Source of the DNA: Ectopseudomonas guguanensis
GTDB lineage: Bacteria > Pseudomonadota > Gammaproteobacteria > Pseudomonadales > Pseudomonadaceae
Direction: 5' to 3'
DNA: 64,000 nucleotides
Assembly: GCF_900104265.1 (NCBI RefSeq)
Contig: NZ_FNJJ01000002.1
Coordinates: 359,370-423,369 of the forward strand
Part shown: positions 1 to 9,986 of the stretch, piece after piece
How positions within the stretch are numbered: the first letter of the stretch is position 1
How the letters are laid out: the number at the start of each line of letters is the position of its first letter
The notes under the pieces: model-generated
Databases searched by the model: none
What the model saw: the letters and a program-made list of their open reading frames with translations, nothing else
What the model was told of the DNA's origin: nothing
Position numbers and translations under genes: made by a program

Positions 1-506
1 TCGGAGGCCGGCAGCGCCCAGCTCTTGTTGTCGAAGTGAAAGCGCGGCTCGGCCTTGGCCAGGTCCGGGTTTTCCGTGGACTGCGACTGCGAACGGGCGA
101 AATCCTTGCGCAGCGCGCGGGAGAAGTCGCGTACCTGCACCAGCACGCCGTATTCCCAGCTCGGCATGTTGTCCAGCCACAGGCCGGGCGGGGCGAGGTC
201 GTTGGACAGGTAGCCGCCCGGCTTGTCGAGCAGCGTGGTGGCGACCTGCTTGAGGGTCTCCACCGTGGTGTAGCCGGTGACCATCTGCCGCTGCGCCTGC
301 TGCGCCGCGTTCTGTGCATGTTGCTGCACCTGGAAGGCAGACGGCTCCTGGCTCCAGTACCAGCCGACCACCAGGGCGATCAGCAGATAGACACCGAGCA
401 GTCCGCCCAGGGCTCGGGCGATCAGGCTGCCGCCGCTGCGGTCGCCCTCCGAGGCCTTGTCGGCGCCGCCGAGCGAGTTCGTCGCGCGATTCTTCCAGTC
501 CAGCAT
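1..506 (-). CDS. DUF2333 family membrane-anchored protein (partial, 3' end outside window)
   Basis: The reverse strand reads MLDWKNRATNSLGGADKASE from position 506 and stays open to base 1, about 168 codons. An N-terminal hydrophilic stretch of about 27 residues is followed by one hydrophobic segment around residues 29-48 (ARALGGLLGVYLLIALVVGW). The rest looks periplasmic. This matches my memory of the DUF2333 protein that precedes the GcbA gene in Pseudomonas (PA4842 in PAO1). The function is unknown. It is transcribed divergently from the diguanylate cyclase gene, with a 257-bp gap that contains a hairpin. The C-terminus lies beyond the window edge. Confidence 0.75.
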   Translation of the reverse strand, partial: MLDWKNRATNSLGGADKASEGDRSGGSLIARALGGLLGVYLLIALVVGWYWSQEPSAFQVQQHAQNAAQQAQRQMVTGYTTVETLKQVATTLLDKPGGYLSNDLAPPGLWLDNMPSWEYGVLVQVRDFSRALRKDFARSQSQSTENPDLAKAEPRFHFDNKSWALPAS

Positions 507-646
507 GGCAGTGTCCTTTTCAAGCGAATTCGTGTGTTCGACCACAACCGGCCTAACGGGTTGCGATCTGCTACGCACTATAAGGCAAGCCCGGAGCAAA
601 ACGCAGGGAGCGGCGGCAAACTTACCGCTGGTACGGGAAAACGATA

Positions 647-670
647 TTTCTGTCGCTTATTCGACAGAAA
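647..670. promoter_or_regulatory. Perfect 9-bp inverted repeat in a divergent intergenic region
   Basis: TTTCTGTCG (647-655) and CGACAGAAA (662-670) are separated by six bases. The element lies between two divergent genes and about 94 bp upstream of the diguanylate cyclase start. No clear T-run follows on the + strand, so an operator is as likely as a terminator. The protein that would bind it is unknown. Confidence 0.4.
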
Positions 671-763
671 AACCAACGTCAATTGATCGACGGCAATGCC
701 AGCCCGGCCATCAAGTGATAGCATCAAGCCACCACTGACTTAACCACCTACAGAAGTCGGCCC

Positions 764-2377
764 ATGACCGAGCAAGCGGATCCCAGTCGTGATCGCCTCA
801 AGCATCACTTCGCCCAACGCGTGATTCACCAGGCACGCCAGGTGCTGGAAGTCTGGCAACGCCTGCAGCGCAGCGAATGGAACGATGCCGGCATGCTCGA
901 GCTGACCGAGGCCAACCTGCGCCTGCTGCGCTATGCCGAGCGCTTCGAGCAGCTCGAGCACGCACAACTGGCACAAAGCATCGGCGCCAGCCTGGACGAG
1001 GTGGTGGAAAACCGTGGCCGACTCAACAGTAGCCTGATCGCCCGCCTCAATCAGGCCATGCAGCGCCTCTCACGTACCGGTCTGCGTCATGGTGACGCCT
1101 TCGAACAGACCTTTCTGCCGCCGCTGCGCAAGCCGGTGTACATCGCCCTGCAGGACGCCCGGCGTGCCGAGCGCCTGGCCCAGCAACTGGACTTCTTCGG
1201 CCTCGCCGCGCAAGCCCTGAGCGATGAGCACGCCTTCCGCGCCGCCATCACCGAACGCCACCCTGCCGCCATCGTCATGGACGTCGACTTCGCCGGCGCC
1301 GGGCTGGAGCTGGCAGCCTCGGTGCAGGACGGACTGGAGCAGAAGATCCCGCTGCTGTTCTTCAGCCACTGCGATACCGACACCCCGACCCGCCTGGCCG
1401 CGGTACGCGCCGGCGGCCAGGAGTTCTTCACCGGTTCGCTGGATGCCTCGAGCCTGCTCGAACGCATCGAGGTGCTGACCCACGTCTCGCAGTACGACCC
1501 CTACAAGGTGCTGATCGTCGACGACTCCAAGGCCCAGGCGACCCACACCGAGCGCGTGCTCAACAGCGCCGGCATTCTCACCCATACCCTGACCGAGCCG
1601 ATCCAGGCGATGGACGCGCTGGCCGAGTTCCAGCCCGACCTGATCATCCTCGACATGTACATGCCCGAGTGCAACGGCACCGAGCTGGCCAAGGTGATCC
1701 GCCACAACGACCGCTACGTCAGCGTGCCGATCATCTACCTGTCGGCCGAGGACGACCTGGACAAGCAGCTCGACGCCATGAGCGAGGGCGGCGACGACTT
1801 CCTCACCAAACCGATCAAGCCGCGCCACCTGATCGCTACCGTGCGCAACCGCGCCGCCCGCGCACGCAACCTCAAGGCGCGCATGGTGCGTGACAGCCTC
1901 ACCGGCCTGTACAACCACACCCACACCCTGCAGCTGCTCGAGGACGCCTGCTTCCGCGCGCGCCGCGAAGAGCATCCGCTGGCCTTCGCCATGCTCGACA
2001 TCGACCACTTCAAGAAGGTCAACGACACCTATGGTCACCCCATGGGCGACAGGGTGATCAAGAGCCTGGCGCTGTTTCTCAAGCAGCGCCTGCGCAAGAC
2101 CGACCATATCGGCCGTTACGGTGGCGAAGAATTCGCCGTGGTACTGCCCGATACCGACGAGCAGTCGGCGCTCAAGGTGCTGGAGGAAATTCGCCAGCGA
2201 TTCGCCGAAATCCACTACCCGGCCCAGCCGCAGGACCTGTCCTGCACCTTCAGTTGCGGTATCGCCATGCTGCAACCGGGGCTCGATGGCAACGCGCTGT
2301 CCAAACGTGCCGACGAAGCGCTGTACAAGGCCAAGCATGGCGGCCGCAATCGAGTGGAGCTTTACGGTGACGCCTGA
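764..2377 (+). CDS. gcbA: Response-regulator diguanylate cyclase (GcbA-type)
   Basis: This 537-aa cytoplasmic protein is predicted to make cyclic-di-GMP from two GTP. The N-terminal ~115 residues are helical. A degenerate receiver-like domain spans about 125-240. A canonical receiver domain follows, with acidic pair D253/D254, phospho-acceptor D297 (IILDMYMPE) and K349. The C-terminal GGEEF motif is intact at residues 453-457. An RxxD inhibitory I-site (RKTD) lies five residues before it, so product inhibition is expected. Length, domain order and the ctpL neighbour match Pseudomonas GcbA (PA4843), which promotes initial surface attachment and biofilm formation. No partner kinase is adjacent. 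The gene symbol rests on synteny from memory. Confidence 0.88.
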   Translation: MTEQADPSRDRLKHHFAQRVIHQARQVLEVWQRLQRSEWNDAGMLELTEANLRLLRYAERFEQLEHAQLAQSIGASLDEVVENRGRLNSSLIARLNQAMQRLSRTGLRHGDAFEQTFLPPLRKPVYIALQDARRAERLAQQLDFFGLAAQALSDEHAFRAAITERHPAAIVMDVDFAGAGLELAASVQDGLEQKIPLLFFSHCDTDTPTRLAAVRAGGQEFFTGSLDASSLLERIEVLTHVSQYDPYKVLIVDDSKAQATHTERVLNSAGILTHTLTEPIQAMDALAEFQPDLIILDMYMPECNGTELAKVIRHNDRYVSVPIIYLSAEDDLDKQLDAMSEGGDDFLTKPIKPRHLIATVRNRAARARNLKARMVRDSLTGLYNHTHTLQLLEDACFRARREEHPLAFAMLDIDHFKKVNDTYGHPMGDRVIKSLALFLKQRLRKTDHIGRYGGEEFAVVLPDTDEQSALKVLEEIRQRFAEIHYPAQPQDLSCTFSCGIAMLQPGLDGNALSKRADEALYKAKHGGRNRVELYGDA

Positions 2378-2484
2378 TTCGCCGCGGATCGCCGCAGAAA
2401 CGTGACCTGGCGCACAGCGTCATCAGGCTGTAACCAAACCGCAATAAGCTCGCGCGCATCGTTCAGTCGTCGATCGAGCCCGCC

Positions 2485-4449
2485 ATGCGCCTCAAGCTGC
2501 TCACCAATCTCAATACCCTGCTGCTGGTCACCGTCTGCGTCGCCCTGGGCGCGACGCTCTGGTGGTCGCAGCGCGCATTGCAGCAGCCGGTGCAGTTGAT
2601 GGAGCGCTACCTGACGCTGTCCCAGCAGTTCCAGCATGAGGTGGCCGACAATATTCAGGCCTACCTGGCCAGTGGCAACGCCGTGCAGCACAGCGCCGCG
2701 ACCCAGGCCATCGACCTTTTCGACGAGTCCCTTGAGCAACTGCCGCCCCAGCTGACTGCCGAGCTGCGCCCCAGCCTGGAACAGCTGCGCGAGTTCAGCG
2801 CCAACCAGTTGCTCGCGGCCGGCAAGCTGGCCGGCGACCCGCAGGGGCTGCTGCTGCAGGCCGAGCGCGAGATGCTCGCCACGCTGGAACAGCTGAGCCA
2901 GTACGTCGAGAGCGCCGGCAGCCCGAACGCCGCCAACTACCGCAAGCCGCTGCAGGAGGCGGGCTCGCGCCTGCTCAAGCTGGCCCATGCCCGCGAGCGC
3001 TTCATCAGCCAGGGCCGTAGCGAACTGCTCGGCGACGTCGAGCGCGAACTCAAGGCCCTGAGCCAGCAGGTAGAAACGCTCGACAGCCTGCCGCTGCTCG
3101 GCGTGCAGCAGGCCGACAGTTCCGCCAGCATCGGCTTCGCCGCCCTGCTCGGCCTGGATGACGCCGAGCAGGAGCAACAGGCGCAGGACCGCGGCATCGA
3201 CCTGAAACGCGAGCTGAGCACCTTGGTGCGCCGCTACCCCGGCGAACTGCAGCGCACCCGTGAGCTGGTCGAGCAGCGCCAGCAACTGGCCGTGACCACC
3301 GGCGAGCGCGTGAGCCAGGTGCAACAGGCGCTGGCGGCGCTGGAGCCGCTGGTGAAGGGCGAATACGCACGCATCCAGGGTGAGGTGCGCCTGATCCAGG
3401 GCCTGATGATCGGCCTGATCCTGCTCATCGCCCTGGTCATCGACCGCATCCAGCGGCGCCTGTCGCAGGTGCTCGGGCGCCTGGTGCCGGCACTCTCGCA
3501 GTGGGCCGGGGGCGACTTCGGCACGGCGATCAGCATCGATTCGCGCACCCGCGAGCTGCGCGATATCGAGGACTCGCTCAATCACCTGCGCCGCTATCTG
3601 GTGGACCTGGTGGCCAGCATCCGCGGCCATGCCGAACAGGTCGCCGGCTCCAGCCGTACCCTGGCCGACCTCAGCGGCGGCCTGCACCGCGGCGCCGAAC
3701 GCCAGGCCGGCGATACCGCGCTGATCCGCGACGCACTCGGCGAGCTGGAGGCGACCATCGGCCAGGTCGCCCAGGACGCCAGCCAGACCGCCGATGCCAG
3801 CCGCGACGCCGACCGCGCCCTGGTTCATGGCCAGCAGGTCATCGGCCAGAGCCTGGAAGGCCTGCATGCGCTGGTCAGCGAAGTGCAGGGCAATGCCCAG
3901 GCCATCGAGCGCCTGGCCGACGAGACCGCCACCATCGGTGGCGTGCTGACGGTGATTCGCGGCATCGCCGAACAGACCAACCTGCTTGCCCTCAACGCCG
4001 CCATCGAGGCAGCGCGGGCCGGTGAGGCCGGCCGCGGTTTCGCCGTGGTCGCCGACGAGGTGCGCTCGCTGTCGCAACGCACCGGCAGCGCCACCGCGGA
4101 AATCCAGGATGTCATCGGCCGCCTGCAACAGGCCGCCCACCAGTCCGTGCAGGCGATGCGCGCCCAGGTCGAGCATGCCGAGGCCACCGCAGGCAAGGCC
4201 GAGGCCGCCGATGGCGCGCTGGATCAGATGGTCAGTGCCATCCGCACCATCGCCAGCATGGCCGAGCGCATCGCCGAGGCCACCGCGCAGCAGAGCGGCG
4301 CGGTCGGCGAGATTCGCGAGCACGGCGAACGCATCCATCAGCTGGGCGACGAAAACCTTGGCCTGATCGCCAACGGACGCAACGAAAGCGAGCGCCTGCT
4401 GCAGCTTGGCGGCCAGCTGCACAGCGCCGTGCAGGCGTTTCGCGTCTAG
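2485..4449 (+). CDS. ctpL: Methyl-accepting chemotaxis protein (CtpL-like)
   Basis: This 654-aa inner-membrane chemoreceptor has TM1 at about residues 7-27, a long periplasmic helical ligand-binding region, TM2 at about 305-323, a HAMP-like segment and a cytoplasmic signalling domain. The conserved MCP hairpin tip ([19 protein letters not shown]) starts near residue 495. It would relay ligand binding to CheA/CheW. It follows the diguanylate cyclase gene by 107 bp, as PA4844 follows PA4843. PAO1 CtpL has been linked to phosphate taxis and to aromatic amines. Whether this protein senses the same ligands cannot be read from sequence, because ligand domains diverge quickly. Confidence 0.85.
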   Translation: MRLKLLTNLNTLLLVTVCVALGATLWWSQRALQQPVQLMERYLTLSQQFQHEVADNIQAYLASGNAVQHSAATQAIDLFDESLEQLPPQLTAELRPSLEQLREFSANQLLAAGKLAGDPQGLLLQAEREMLATLEQLSQYVESAGSPNAANYRKPLQEAGSRLLKLAHARERFISQGRSELLGDVERELKALSQQVETLDSLPLLGVQQADSSASIGFAALLGLDDAEQEQQAQDRGIDLKRELSTLVRRYPGELQRTRELVEQRQQLAVTTGERVSQVQQALAALEPLVKGEYARIQGEVRLIQGLMIGLILLIALVIDRIQRRLSQVLGRLVPALSQWAGGDFGTAISIDSRTRELRDIEDSLNHLRRYLVDLVASIRGHAEQVAGSSRTLADLSGGLHRGAERQAGDTALIRDALGELEATIGQVAQDASQTADASRDADRALVHGQQVIGQSLEGLHALVSEVQGNAQAIERLADETATIGGVLTVIRGIAEQTNLLALNAAIEAARAGEAGRGFAVVADEVRSLSQRTGSATAEIQDVIGRLQQAAHQSVQAMRAQVEHAEATAGKAEAADGALDQMVSAIRTIASMAERIAEATAQQSGAVGEIREHGERIHQLGDENLGLIANGRNESERLLQLGGQLHSAVQAFRV

Positions 4450-4619
4450 GCTCGGCACAAAGCACCCTGCGACAAGGCAGCGCAGGCCGGAACTCGACGG
4501 CAGCGGCCCGCTCCAAGGCTGCGCCCATCCTCCGCATCCGCCGCTTCGGCGCGGCGGTGACGATGCGCCGGGGCGCTTTCCGGTATCATGCCGCCACCTT
4601 TCGCCGAGATATTCGCCCG

Positions 4620-6365
4620 ATGTCACTGCGTCGACTGTTGCTTCCCCTGCTTCTGCTCTGCCTGAGCCTGCCCGCCAGCGCCAATCTGTTCGACCAGCGC
4701 CCGGCCGCGTCGCCGATTGGTGCACCGCTGAACAACAGCAGCGATTTCCTGCCCGTACGCGAAGCCTTCAAGCTGAGCCTGGTCAGCAGCGATGCCCAGG
4801 CGGTGACCCTGCGCTTCGTCGCCGCCGAGGGTTACTACCTCTATCGCCACCGCTTCAATTTCAGCGTCGAGCCGGCCGATCTGGTCCTCGGCGAGGCCGA
4901 GCTGCCCGCCGGCCAGGCCAAGCACGACGAATTCTTCGGCGATGTCGAGGTGTACTACGGCGTGCTGGACATCCGCCTGCCACTGGACAATCCGAACGAG
5001 CGCCCGCTGCGGCTGCAGGTCGGCTACCAGGGTTGCGCCGACAAGGGCCTGTGCTATCCGCCGGAAACCGAGTTCATCGAGATCGGTGATATGCCGACCA
5101 GCACATGGACATGGATGGATCTGGCACTCGCCTTTCTGGCAGGTCTCGGCCTGACATTCACGCCTTGCGTGCTACCCATGCTCCCTATCCTGTCGGGCGT
5201 GGTGCTACGCGGCCGGCCGAGCAATACGCGGGGTTTTGTCTTATCGCTCGCTTACGTGCTTCCAATGGCTGCCTGCTACGCCATTCTTGGCGCCTTGATG
5301 GGACTTTTTGGTGCCAGCCTTAATCTTCAAGCGATGCTGCAATCGCCTTGGATCTTAGTACCCTTCGCCACATTCTTTGCGATCTTCGCCTTGGCAATGT
5401 TCGGTGTATTTGAATTACGTCTACCGACATTCATCCAAGATCGTCTTGATCACCAGGCAAGCCAGATGAGAGGAGGGACAATAGCCGGAGCAGCATCGCT
5501 AGGCGTGCTTTCCAGCCTAATCGTGTCACCTTGCATTACCGCGCCTCTGACCGGACTGCTGTTGTATATCAGTACAACCGGCGACGCGCTCGGCGGTGGT
5601 CTGCAGCTATTCGCTCTGGGCCTTGGCATGGGCACCCCCTTGATCGTGTTTGGAGCGGGTGGCGGCGCGCTGCTGCCAAAAGCCGGCCCCTGGATGGTCA
5701 CCGTGCGCAACGCCTTCGGCGTGCTGCTGCTGGCCGTTTCGGTCTGGCTGCTCGAACGCGTGCTGCCGGGCAGCCTCAGCCTGGCGCTGTGGGGCCTGCT
5801 GGCCGGTGGTGTGGCGGTGTTCCTCGGCGCCCTGGAGTTCGGCCCCAGGACGCACCGGCAGAAGCTCGGCCAGATCGCCGGATTGGCACTGCTGGTCTAT
5901 GCCCTGGCCGCCTGGGTCGGCGCGCTGCAGGGCGCCAGCGATCCGCTGCGGCCGCTTGGCCAGTTGCAGGCCGGCAGCGCCGCAGCGAGCGCCAAGAGCG
6001 GCGCCTGGCAGACCCTGAGCAGCCCGGCCGAGCTGGACGCAGCCCTGGCAGAGGCGAAGAACGCGGGCCAGCCGCTGCTGCTGGACTGGTACGCCGACTG
6101 GTGCATCAGCTGCAAGGTGATCGAGCGCGAGGTGTTCGGCAATGCCGAGGTCGGCAGCAGGCTGGGCGGCTGGCGCCTGATCCGCTTCGACATCACCGAC
6201 AGCAACGCTGCCCAGCGTGCCCTGCTGGATCGCTACAAGCTGTTCGGCCCACCCGCCATTCAGCTGTTCGCCGCCAATGGTGACGAATTGCTCGATCTGC
6301 GTGTCGTAGGTGAGGTCGATGCCGCCACCTTCGCCGCGCGCCTGGATCAGGCCAGCACGCGCTAA
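4620..6365 (+). CDS. dsbD: Thiol:disulfide interchange protein DsbD
   Basis: DsbD passes electrons from cytoplasmic thioredoxin across the inner membrane to periplasmic DsbC, DsbG and cytochrome c maturation proteins. I chose the ATG at 4620 because it begins a signal peptide (MSLRRLLLPLLLLCLSLPAS). An in-frame ATG at 4557 would add 21 unlikely residues. All three cysteine pairs are present: C139/C145 in the periplasmic alpha domain, C183 (TPCVLPMLP) and C305 (SPCITAPLTG) in the eight-helix membrane domain, and C495-x-x-C498 (DWCISCK) in the thioredoxin-like domain. The length (581 aa) is normal. The middle of the membrane domain is noticeably AT-richer than the rest, with TTA, CTA, AGA and ATA codons. 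Confidence 0.93.
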   Translation: MSLRRLLLPLLLLCLSLPASANLFDQRPAASPIGAPLNNSSDFLPVREAFKLSLVSSDAQAVTLRFVAAEGYYLYRHRFNFSVEPADLVLGEAELPAGQAKHDEFFGDVEVYYGVLDIRLPLDNPNERPLRLQVGYQGCADKGLCYPPETEFIEIGDMPTSTWTWMDLALAFLAGLGLTFTPCVLPMLPILSGVVLRGRPSNTRGFVLSLAYVLPMAACYAILGALMGLFGASLNLQAMLQSPWILVPFATFFAIFALAMFGVFELRLPTFIQDRLDHQASQMRGGTIAGAASLGVLSSLIVSPCITAPLTGLLLYISTTGDALGGGLQLFALGLGMGTPLIVFGAGGGALLPKAGPWMVTVRNAFGVLLLAVSVWLLERVLPGSLSLALWGLLAGGVAVFLGALEFGPRTHRQKLGQIAGLALLVYALAAWVGALQGASDPLRPLGQLQAGSAAASAKSGAWQTLSSPAELDAALAEAKNAGQPLLLDWYADWCISCKVIEREVFGNAEVGSRLGGWRLIRFDITDSNAAQRALLDRYKLFGPPAIQLFAANGDELLDLRVVGEVDAATFAARLDQASTR

Positions 6366-6509
6366 TCGCTCCGCCCCAACCTGGCGCCGACCAGATCTGC
6401 CGCTATAGTCATATTTCTGCCGCAAACGCCGGGCATCGTGTCGACTATTGCCGACATCGGACCAGCTACGGCATAGTCCGGCGCAGCCTGAACAACAAGG
6501 AACGCGACC

Positions 6510-6956
6510 ATGGCCACCCTACTGGTGCTGCACGGCCCCAACCTGAACCTGCTGGGCACCCGCGAGCCCGACAAATATGGCGCCACCACCCTCGCCCAGA
6601 TCAACCAGGATCTGGAGCAGCGCGCCTGCGAAGCAGGCCACCATCTGCTGTACCTGCAGAGCAACGCCGAGTACGAGCTGATCGACCGCATTCACGCCGC
6701 AAAGGGTGAAGGTGTCGACTTTATCCTGATCAATCCCGCCGCTTTTACCCATACAAGCGTCGCATTACGTGACGCGTTGCTGGCGGTGAGCATCCCATTC
6801 ATCGAAGTGCACCTGTCCAACGTGCACAAGCGTGAACCTTTCCGCCATCACTCCTACTTTTCCGACGTTGCCGTAGGGGTGATTTGCGGCCTTGGCGCCA
6901 GCGGTTATCGGCTGGCCCTGGAAGCGGCACTCGAACAACTGGCCGGGCGCGCCTGA
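6510..6956 (+). CDS. aroQ: 3-dehydroquinate dehydratase, type II
   Basis: It catalyses dehydration of 3-dehydroquinate to 3-dehydroshikimate, step three of the shikimate pathway, as a cytoplasmic dodecamer. At 148 aa it has the family length. Visible motifs are [16 protein letters not shown] (active-site loop with the catalytic Arg and Tyr), the NPAAFTHTS segment, and [16 protein letters not shown] with the catalytic His and substrate-binding residues. An AAGGA ribosome site sits just before the start. It is followed by accB and accC in the same direction with a 50-bp gap, the usual aroQ-accBC arrangement in gammaproteobacteria. Confidence 0.96.
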   Translation: MATLLVLHGPNLNLLGTREPDKYGATTLAQINQDLEQRACEAGHHLLYLQSNAEYELIDRIHAAKGEGVDFILINPAAFTHTSVALRDALLAVSIPFIEVHLSNVHKREPFRHHSYFSDVAVGVICGLGASGYRLALEAALEQLAGRA

Positions 6957-7006
6957 CGCGCAGCCTGGCAGACAAGTCCTACCTCACCTCTGGGAGTTGA
7001 CCATTC

Positions 7007-7468
7007 ATGGATATCCGTAAAGTCAAGAAACTGATCGAGCTGCTGGAAGAATCCGGTATCGACGAGCTGGAGATCAAAGAGGGCGAAGAGTCCGTTCGCA
7101 TCAGCCGTCACAGCAAGCAGCCGACCTATGCCGCGCAGCCTGTCTATGCCCCGGCACCGGCTCCGGTAGCCGCTCCTGCAGCCGCGGCCGCCCCGAGCGC
7201 CGAGGCCGCTCCGGCCGCCGCGCCGAAGCTGAACGGCACCGTGGCTCGCTCGCCGATGGTCGGCACCTTCTACCGCGCCGCCTCGCCGACCTCGGCCAAC
7301 TTCGTCGAAGTCGGTCAGACCGTGAAGAAAGGCGACATCCTGTGCATCGTCGAAGCGATGAAGATGATGAACCACATCGAAGCCGAAGCCAGCGGCGTGA
7401 TCGAGTCCATCCTGGTGGAAAACGGCCAGCCGGTTGAGTACGACCAACCCCTGTTCACCATCGTTTGA
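7007..7468 (+). CDS. accB: Biotin carboxyl carrier protein of acetyl-CoA carboxylase
   Basis: This 153-aa protein carries the covalently bound biotin that shuttles carboxyl groups between AccC and the carboxyltransferase AccAD, the first committed step of fatty-acid synthesis. The N-terminal domain (1-40) is followed by an Ala/Pro-rich flexible linker at about 42-75 and the biotinyl domain. The biotinylation motif EAMKMMNH places the modified lysine at residue 119. GGGAG precedes the start. It lies 17 bp upstream of accC and is certainly cotranscribed with it. Confidence 0.97.
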   Translation: MDIRKVKKLIELLEESGIDELEIKEGEESVRISRHSKQPTYAAQPVYAPAPAPVAAPAAAAAPSAEAAPAAAPKLNGTVARSPMVGTFYRAASPTSANFVEVGQTVKKGDILCIVEAMKMMNHIEAEASGVIESILVENGQPVEYDQPLFTIV

Positions 7469-7485
7469 TGCGCGGGGAGCCTGCA

Positions 7486-8841
7486 ATGCAGAAGCTGGAA
7501 AAAGTTCTTATCGCCAACCGTGGCGAAATCGCCCTGCGCATCCTGCGCGCCTGCAAGGAACTGGGCATCAAGACGGTGGCCGTGCACTCCACCGCCGACC
7601 GTGAGCTGATGCACCTGGGCCTGGCCGACGAGTCCGTCTGCATTGGTCCGGCGCCTGGTTCGCAGTCCTACCTGAACATCCCGGCCATCATCAGCGCCGC
7701 TGAAGTGACCGGCGCCACCGCCATCCACCCGGGTTACGGCTTCCTCGCCGAGAACGCCGACTTCGCCGAACAGGTGGAGAACTCCGGCTTCGCCTTCATC
7801 GGCCCGAAAGCCGACGTGATCCGCCTGATGGGTGACAAGGTGTCGGCCAAGGACGCCATGATCAAGTCCGGCGTGCCGGTGGTACCGGGCTCCGACGGCC
7901 CGTTGCCGGAAGACGAGGAAGAGGCCCTGCGCATCGCCCGTGAAGTGGGCTACCCGGTGATCATCAAGGCCGCCGGTGGCGGTGGTGGTCGCGGCATGCG
8001 CGTGGTGCACAAGGAAGAAGACCTGATCAAGTCGGCCAAGCTGACCCGCACCGAAGCCGGTGCCGCGTTCGGCAACCCGATGGTCTACCTGGAAAAGTTC
8101 CTCGGCAATCCGCGCCACGTGGAAGTCCAGGTGCTGTCCGATGGCCAGGGCAACGCCATCCACCTGTACGACCGCGACTGCTCGCTGCAGCGTCGCCACC
8201 AGAAGGTGATCGAAGAAGCTCCGGCCCCGCTGATCGACGAGAAGGCCCGCGCCGAAGTGCTCAAGCGCTGCGTCGATGCCTGCGTCGAGATCGGCTACCG
8301 TGGCGCCGGCACCTTCGAGTTCCTCTACGAAGACGGCCGTTTCTACTTCATCGAGATGAACACCCGTGTGCAGGTGGAGCACCCGGTCACCGAGATGGTC
8401 ACCGGCATCGACATCGTCAAGGAGATGCTCAGCATCGCCGCCGGCAACAAGCTGTCGATCAAGCAGGAAGACGTGAAGATCCTCGGCCACTCCATCGAGT
8501 GCCGGATCAACGCCGAAGACCCGGACAACTTCATGCCCAGCCCCGGCAAGGTCAAGCACTTCCATGCTCCGGGCGGCAATGGCGTTCGCGTCGACTCGCA
8601 CCTGTACAGCGGCTACAGCGTCCCCCCGCACTACGACTCGCTGATCGGCAAGCTGATCACCTTCGGCAAGGACCGCGACGAAGCCATGGCGCGCATGCGC
8701 AATGCCCTGGACGAGATCGTCGTCGACGGCATCAAGACCAACGTGCCGCTGCACCGCGACCTGACCCGCGACAAGGGTTTCGTCAAAGGCGGCGTGAACA
8801 TCCACTACCTGGAAAAGAAACTGGGTATGGACAAGCACTAA
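7486..8841 (+). CDS. accC: Biotin carboxylase subunit of acetyl-CoA carboxylase
   Basis: This ATP-grasp enzyme carboxylates the biotin on AccB with bicarbonate and ATP. I chose the ATG at 7486, preceded by GGGGAG, over the ATG at 7465, which would overlap the accB stop. That gives 451 aa, close to the E. coli length. The N-terminal domain starts [18 protein letters not shown]. The glycine-rich ATP loop is [11 protein letters not shown], and the metal/biotin site is [15 protein letters not shown]. The gene is followed immediately by a heptamer repeat tract and then a rho-independent terminator, which ends the aroQ-accBC unit. Confidence 0.97.
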   Translation: MQKLEKVLIANRGEIALRILRACKELGIKTVAVHSTADRELMHLGLADESVCIGPAPGSQSYLNIPAIISAAEVTGATAIHPGYGFLAENADFAEQVENSGFAFIGPKADVIRLMGDKVSAKDAMIKSGVPVVPGSDGPLPEDEEEALRIAREVGYPVIIKAAGGGGGRGMRVVHKEEDLIKSAKLTRTEAGAAFGNPMVYLEKFLGNPRHVEVQVLSDGQGNAIHLYDRDCSLQRRHQKVIEEAPAPLIDEKARAEVLKRCVDACVEIGYRGAGTFEFLYEDGRFYFIEMNTRVQVEHPVTEMVTGIDIVKEMLSIAAGNKLSIKQEDVKILGHSIECRINAEDPDNFMPSPGKVKHFHAPGGNGVRVDSHLYSGYSVPPHYDSLIGKLITFGKDRDEAMARMRNALDEIVVDGIKTNVPLHRDLTRDKGFVKGGVNIHYLEKKLGMDKH

Positions 8842-8887
8842 GCTTCAGGCTTCAGGCTTCAGGCTTCAGGCTTCAGGCTTCAGGCTT
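8842..8887. repeat. Tandem heptamer repeat (GCTTCAG)x6 plus partial copy
   Basis: Six exact copies of GCTTCAG run from 8842 to 8883, followed by GCTT. The tract begins at the base after the accC TAA. The same words (GCTTCAG, CTGCAGCC) recur imperfectly in the gaps near 8940-8970, 9890-9955 and 12810-12885, so this is the cleanest member of a local low-complexity family. Copy number is likely to vary between strains. Confidence 0.9.
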
Positions 8888-8910
8888 GCCAGATTATGAT
8901 GTACCACCTC

Positions 8911-8939
8911 GGAGCGGCCTCGGCCGCTCCTTTCTTTTT
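8911..8939 (+). terminator. Rho-independent terminator after accC
   Basis: A perfect 8-bp stem, GGAGCGGC (8911-8918) with GCCGCTCC (8923-8930), has a four-base loop and is followed by TTTCTTTTT. It lies about 70 bp after the accC stop and before prmA. Confidence 0.85.
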
Positions 8940-8989
8940 CCTGCGGCCTGCAGCCTGACGCCTGCAGCCGCTCCCGAAGGGAGCCCCCC

Positions 8990-9868
8990 ATGCCCTGGTT
9001 ACAAGTCCGTCTCGCCATCACTCCCGAACAGGCGGAAACCTACGAGGATGCCCTGCTGGAAGTAGGCGCCGTATCGGTGACCTTCATGGATGCCGAGGAT
9101 CAGCCGATCTTCGAGCCGGACCTGGGCACTACCCCGCTGTGGTCGCACACCCATTTGCTGGCCCTGTTCGAAGCCGACACCGACGAGACCGCACTGCTCG
9201 CCCATCTGCAGCTGCTGTGTGGCGGCGATCTGCCGGAGCATCATGTCGAGCGCATCGAGGATCAGGACTGGGAGCGCAGCTGGATGGATGGCTTCCAGCC
9301 GATGCGTTTCGGCCAGCGCCTGTGGATCGTGCCGAGCTGGCACGCCGCGCCGGAGCCGGATGCGGTCAACCTGCTGCTCGATCCGGGCCTGGCCTTCGGC
9401 ACTGGCACCCACCCGACCACCGCGCTGTGTCTGGAATGGCTCGACGGCCAGAAGCTCGATAACTGCAGCGTGCTCGATTTTGGCTGCGGCTCGGGCATCC
9501 TGGCGATCGCCTCCCTGCTGCTCGGCGCACCGCAGGCGGTGGGCACCGATATCGACCCGCAGGCGCTGGAAGCCTCGCGCGACAACGCCTCGCGCAACGG
9601 CATCGACCCGGCACGCTTCCCGGTCTACCTGCCGGCCGATCTGCCGCAGCAGCCGGCGGACGTGGTCGTCGCCAACATCCTCGCCGGCCCGCTGGTTTCC
9701 CTGGCACCTCAGATCACCGCGCTGGTCAAAGCCGGTGGACGCCTGGCGCTGTCGGGCATCCTCGCCGAGCAGGCCGAAGAAGTACGCACTGCCTATGCAG
9801 GCGCCTTCGACCTCGACCCCACGGCGGAAAAGGACGGCTGGGTGCGGATCAGCGGCGTCAAGCGCTGA
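8990..9868 (+). CDS. prmA: Ribosomal protein L11 methyltransferase
   Basis: It trimethylates lysine and N-terminal amino groups of ribosomal protein L11 using S-adenosylmethionine. At 292 aa it has the family length. The N-terminal L11-recognition domain is followed by a Rossmann methyltransferase domain. Visible motifs are [11 protein letters not shown] before the fold, the SAM loop [14 protein letters not shown], and GTDIDPQA with the acidic ribose-binding residue. [10 protein letters not shown] is the NxxAxxL-like catalytic segment. It is separated from accC by a terminator and so is probably transcribed on its own. Confidence 0.95.
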   Translation: MPWLQVRLAITPEQAETYEDALLEVGAVSVTFMDAEDQPIFEPDLGTTPLWSHTHLLALFEADTDETALLAHLQLLCGGDLPEHHVERIEDQDWERSWMDGFQPMRFGQRLWIVPSWHAAPEPDAVNLLLDPGLAFGTGTHPTTALCLEWLDGQKLDNCSVLDFGCGSGILAIASLLLGAPQAVGTDIDPQALEASRDNASRNGIDPARFPVYLPADLPQQPADVVVANILAGPLVSLAPQITALVKAGGRLALSGILAEQAEEVRTAYAGAFDLDPTAEKDGWVRISGVKR

Positions 9869-9986
9869 AGCAGGCGGCAGGCAAAGCAGAATGGCGTCCG
9901 GCCGCCTTTGCATTTGCCTGCAGCCTTTAGCTTGCAGCCTGAAGCTGCTCCTTTAGACTAGCTGCCTCGAACTCCCGGACCCGCGC
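9869..9986. repeat. Intergenic GC-rich repeat family (CTGCAGCCT / GCAGCCTGAAGC words)
   Basis: The gap between prmA and the zinc-ribbon gene holds GCAGGCGGCAGGC, TTGCCTGCAGCC and TTGCAGCCTGAAGC. These are related to the heptamer tract after accC and to the fis-purH gap (12801-12892). There is no open frame of note. The role, if any, is unknown. Confidence 0.5.

Noticed and set aside
2362..4725. 787-residue open frame opposite the chemoreceptor gene
   Set aside because: Same GC-driven artefact; it crosses two real genes and has no domain.
8842..8887. Possible CRISPR array
   Set aside because: The unit is 7 bp with no spacers; it is a simple tandem repeat.
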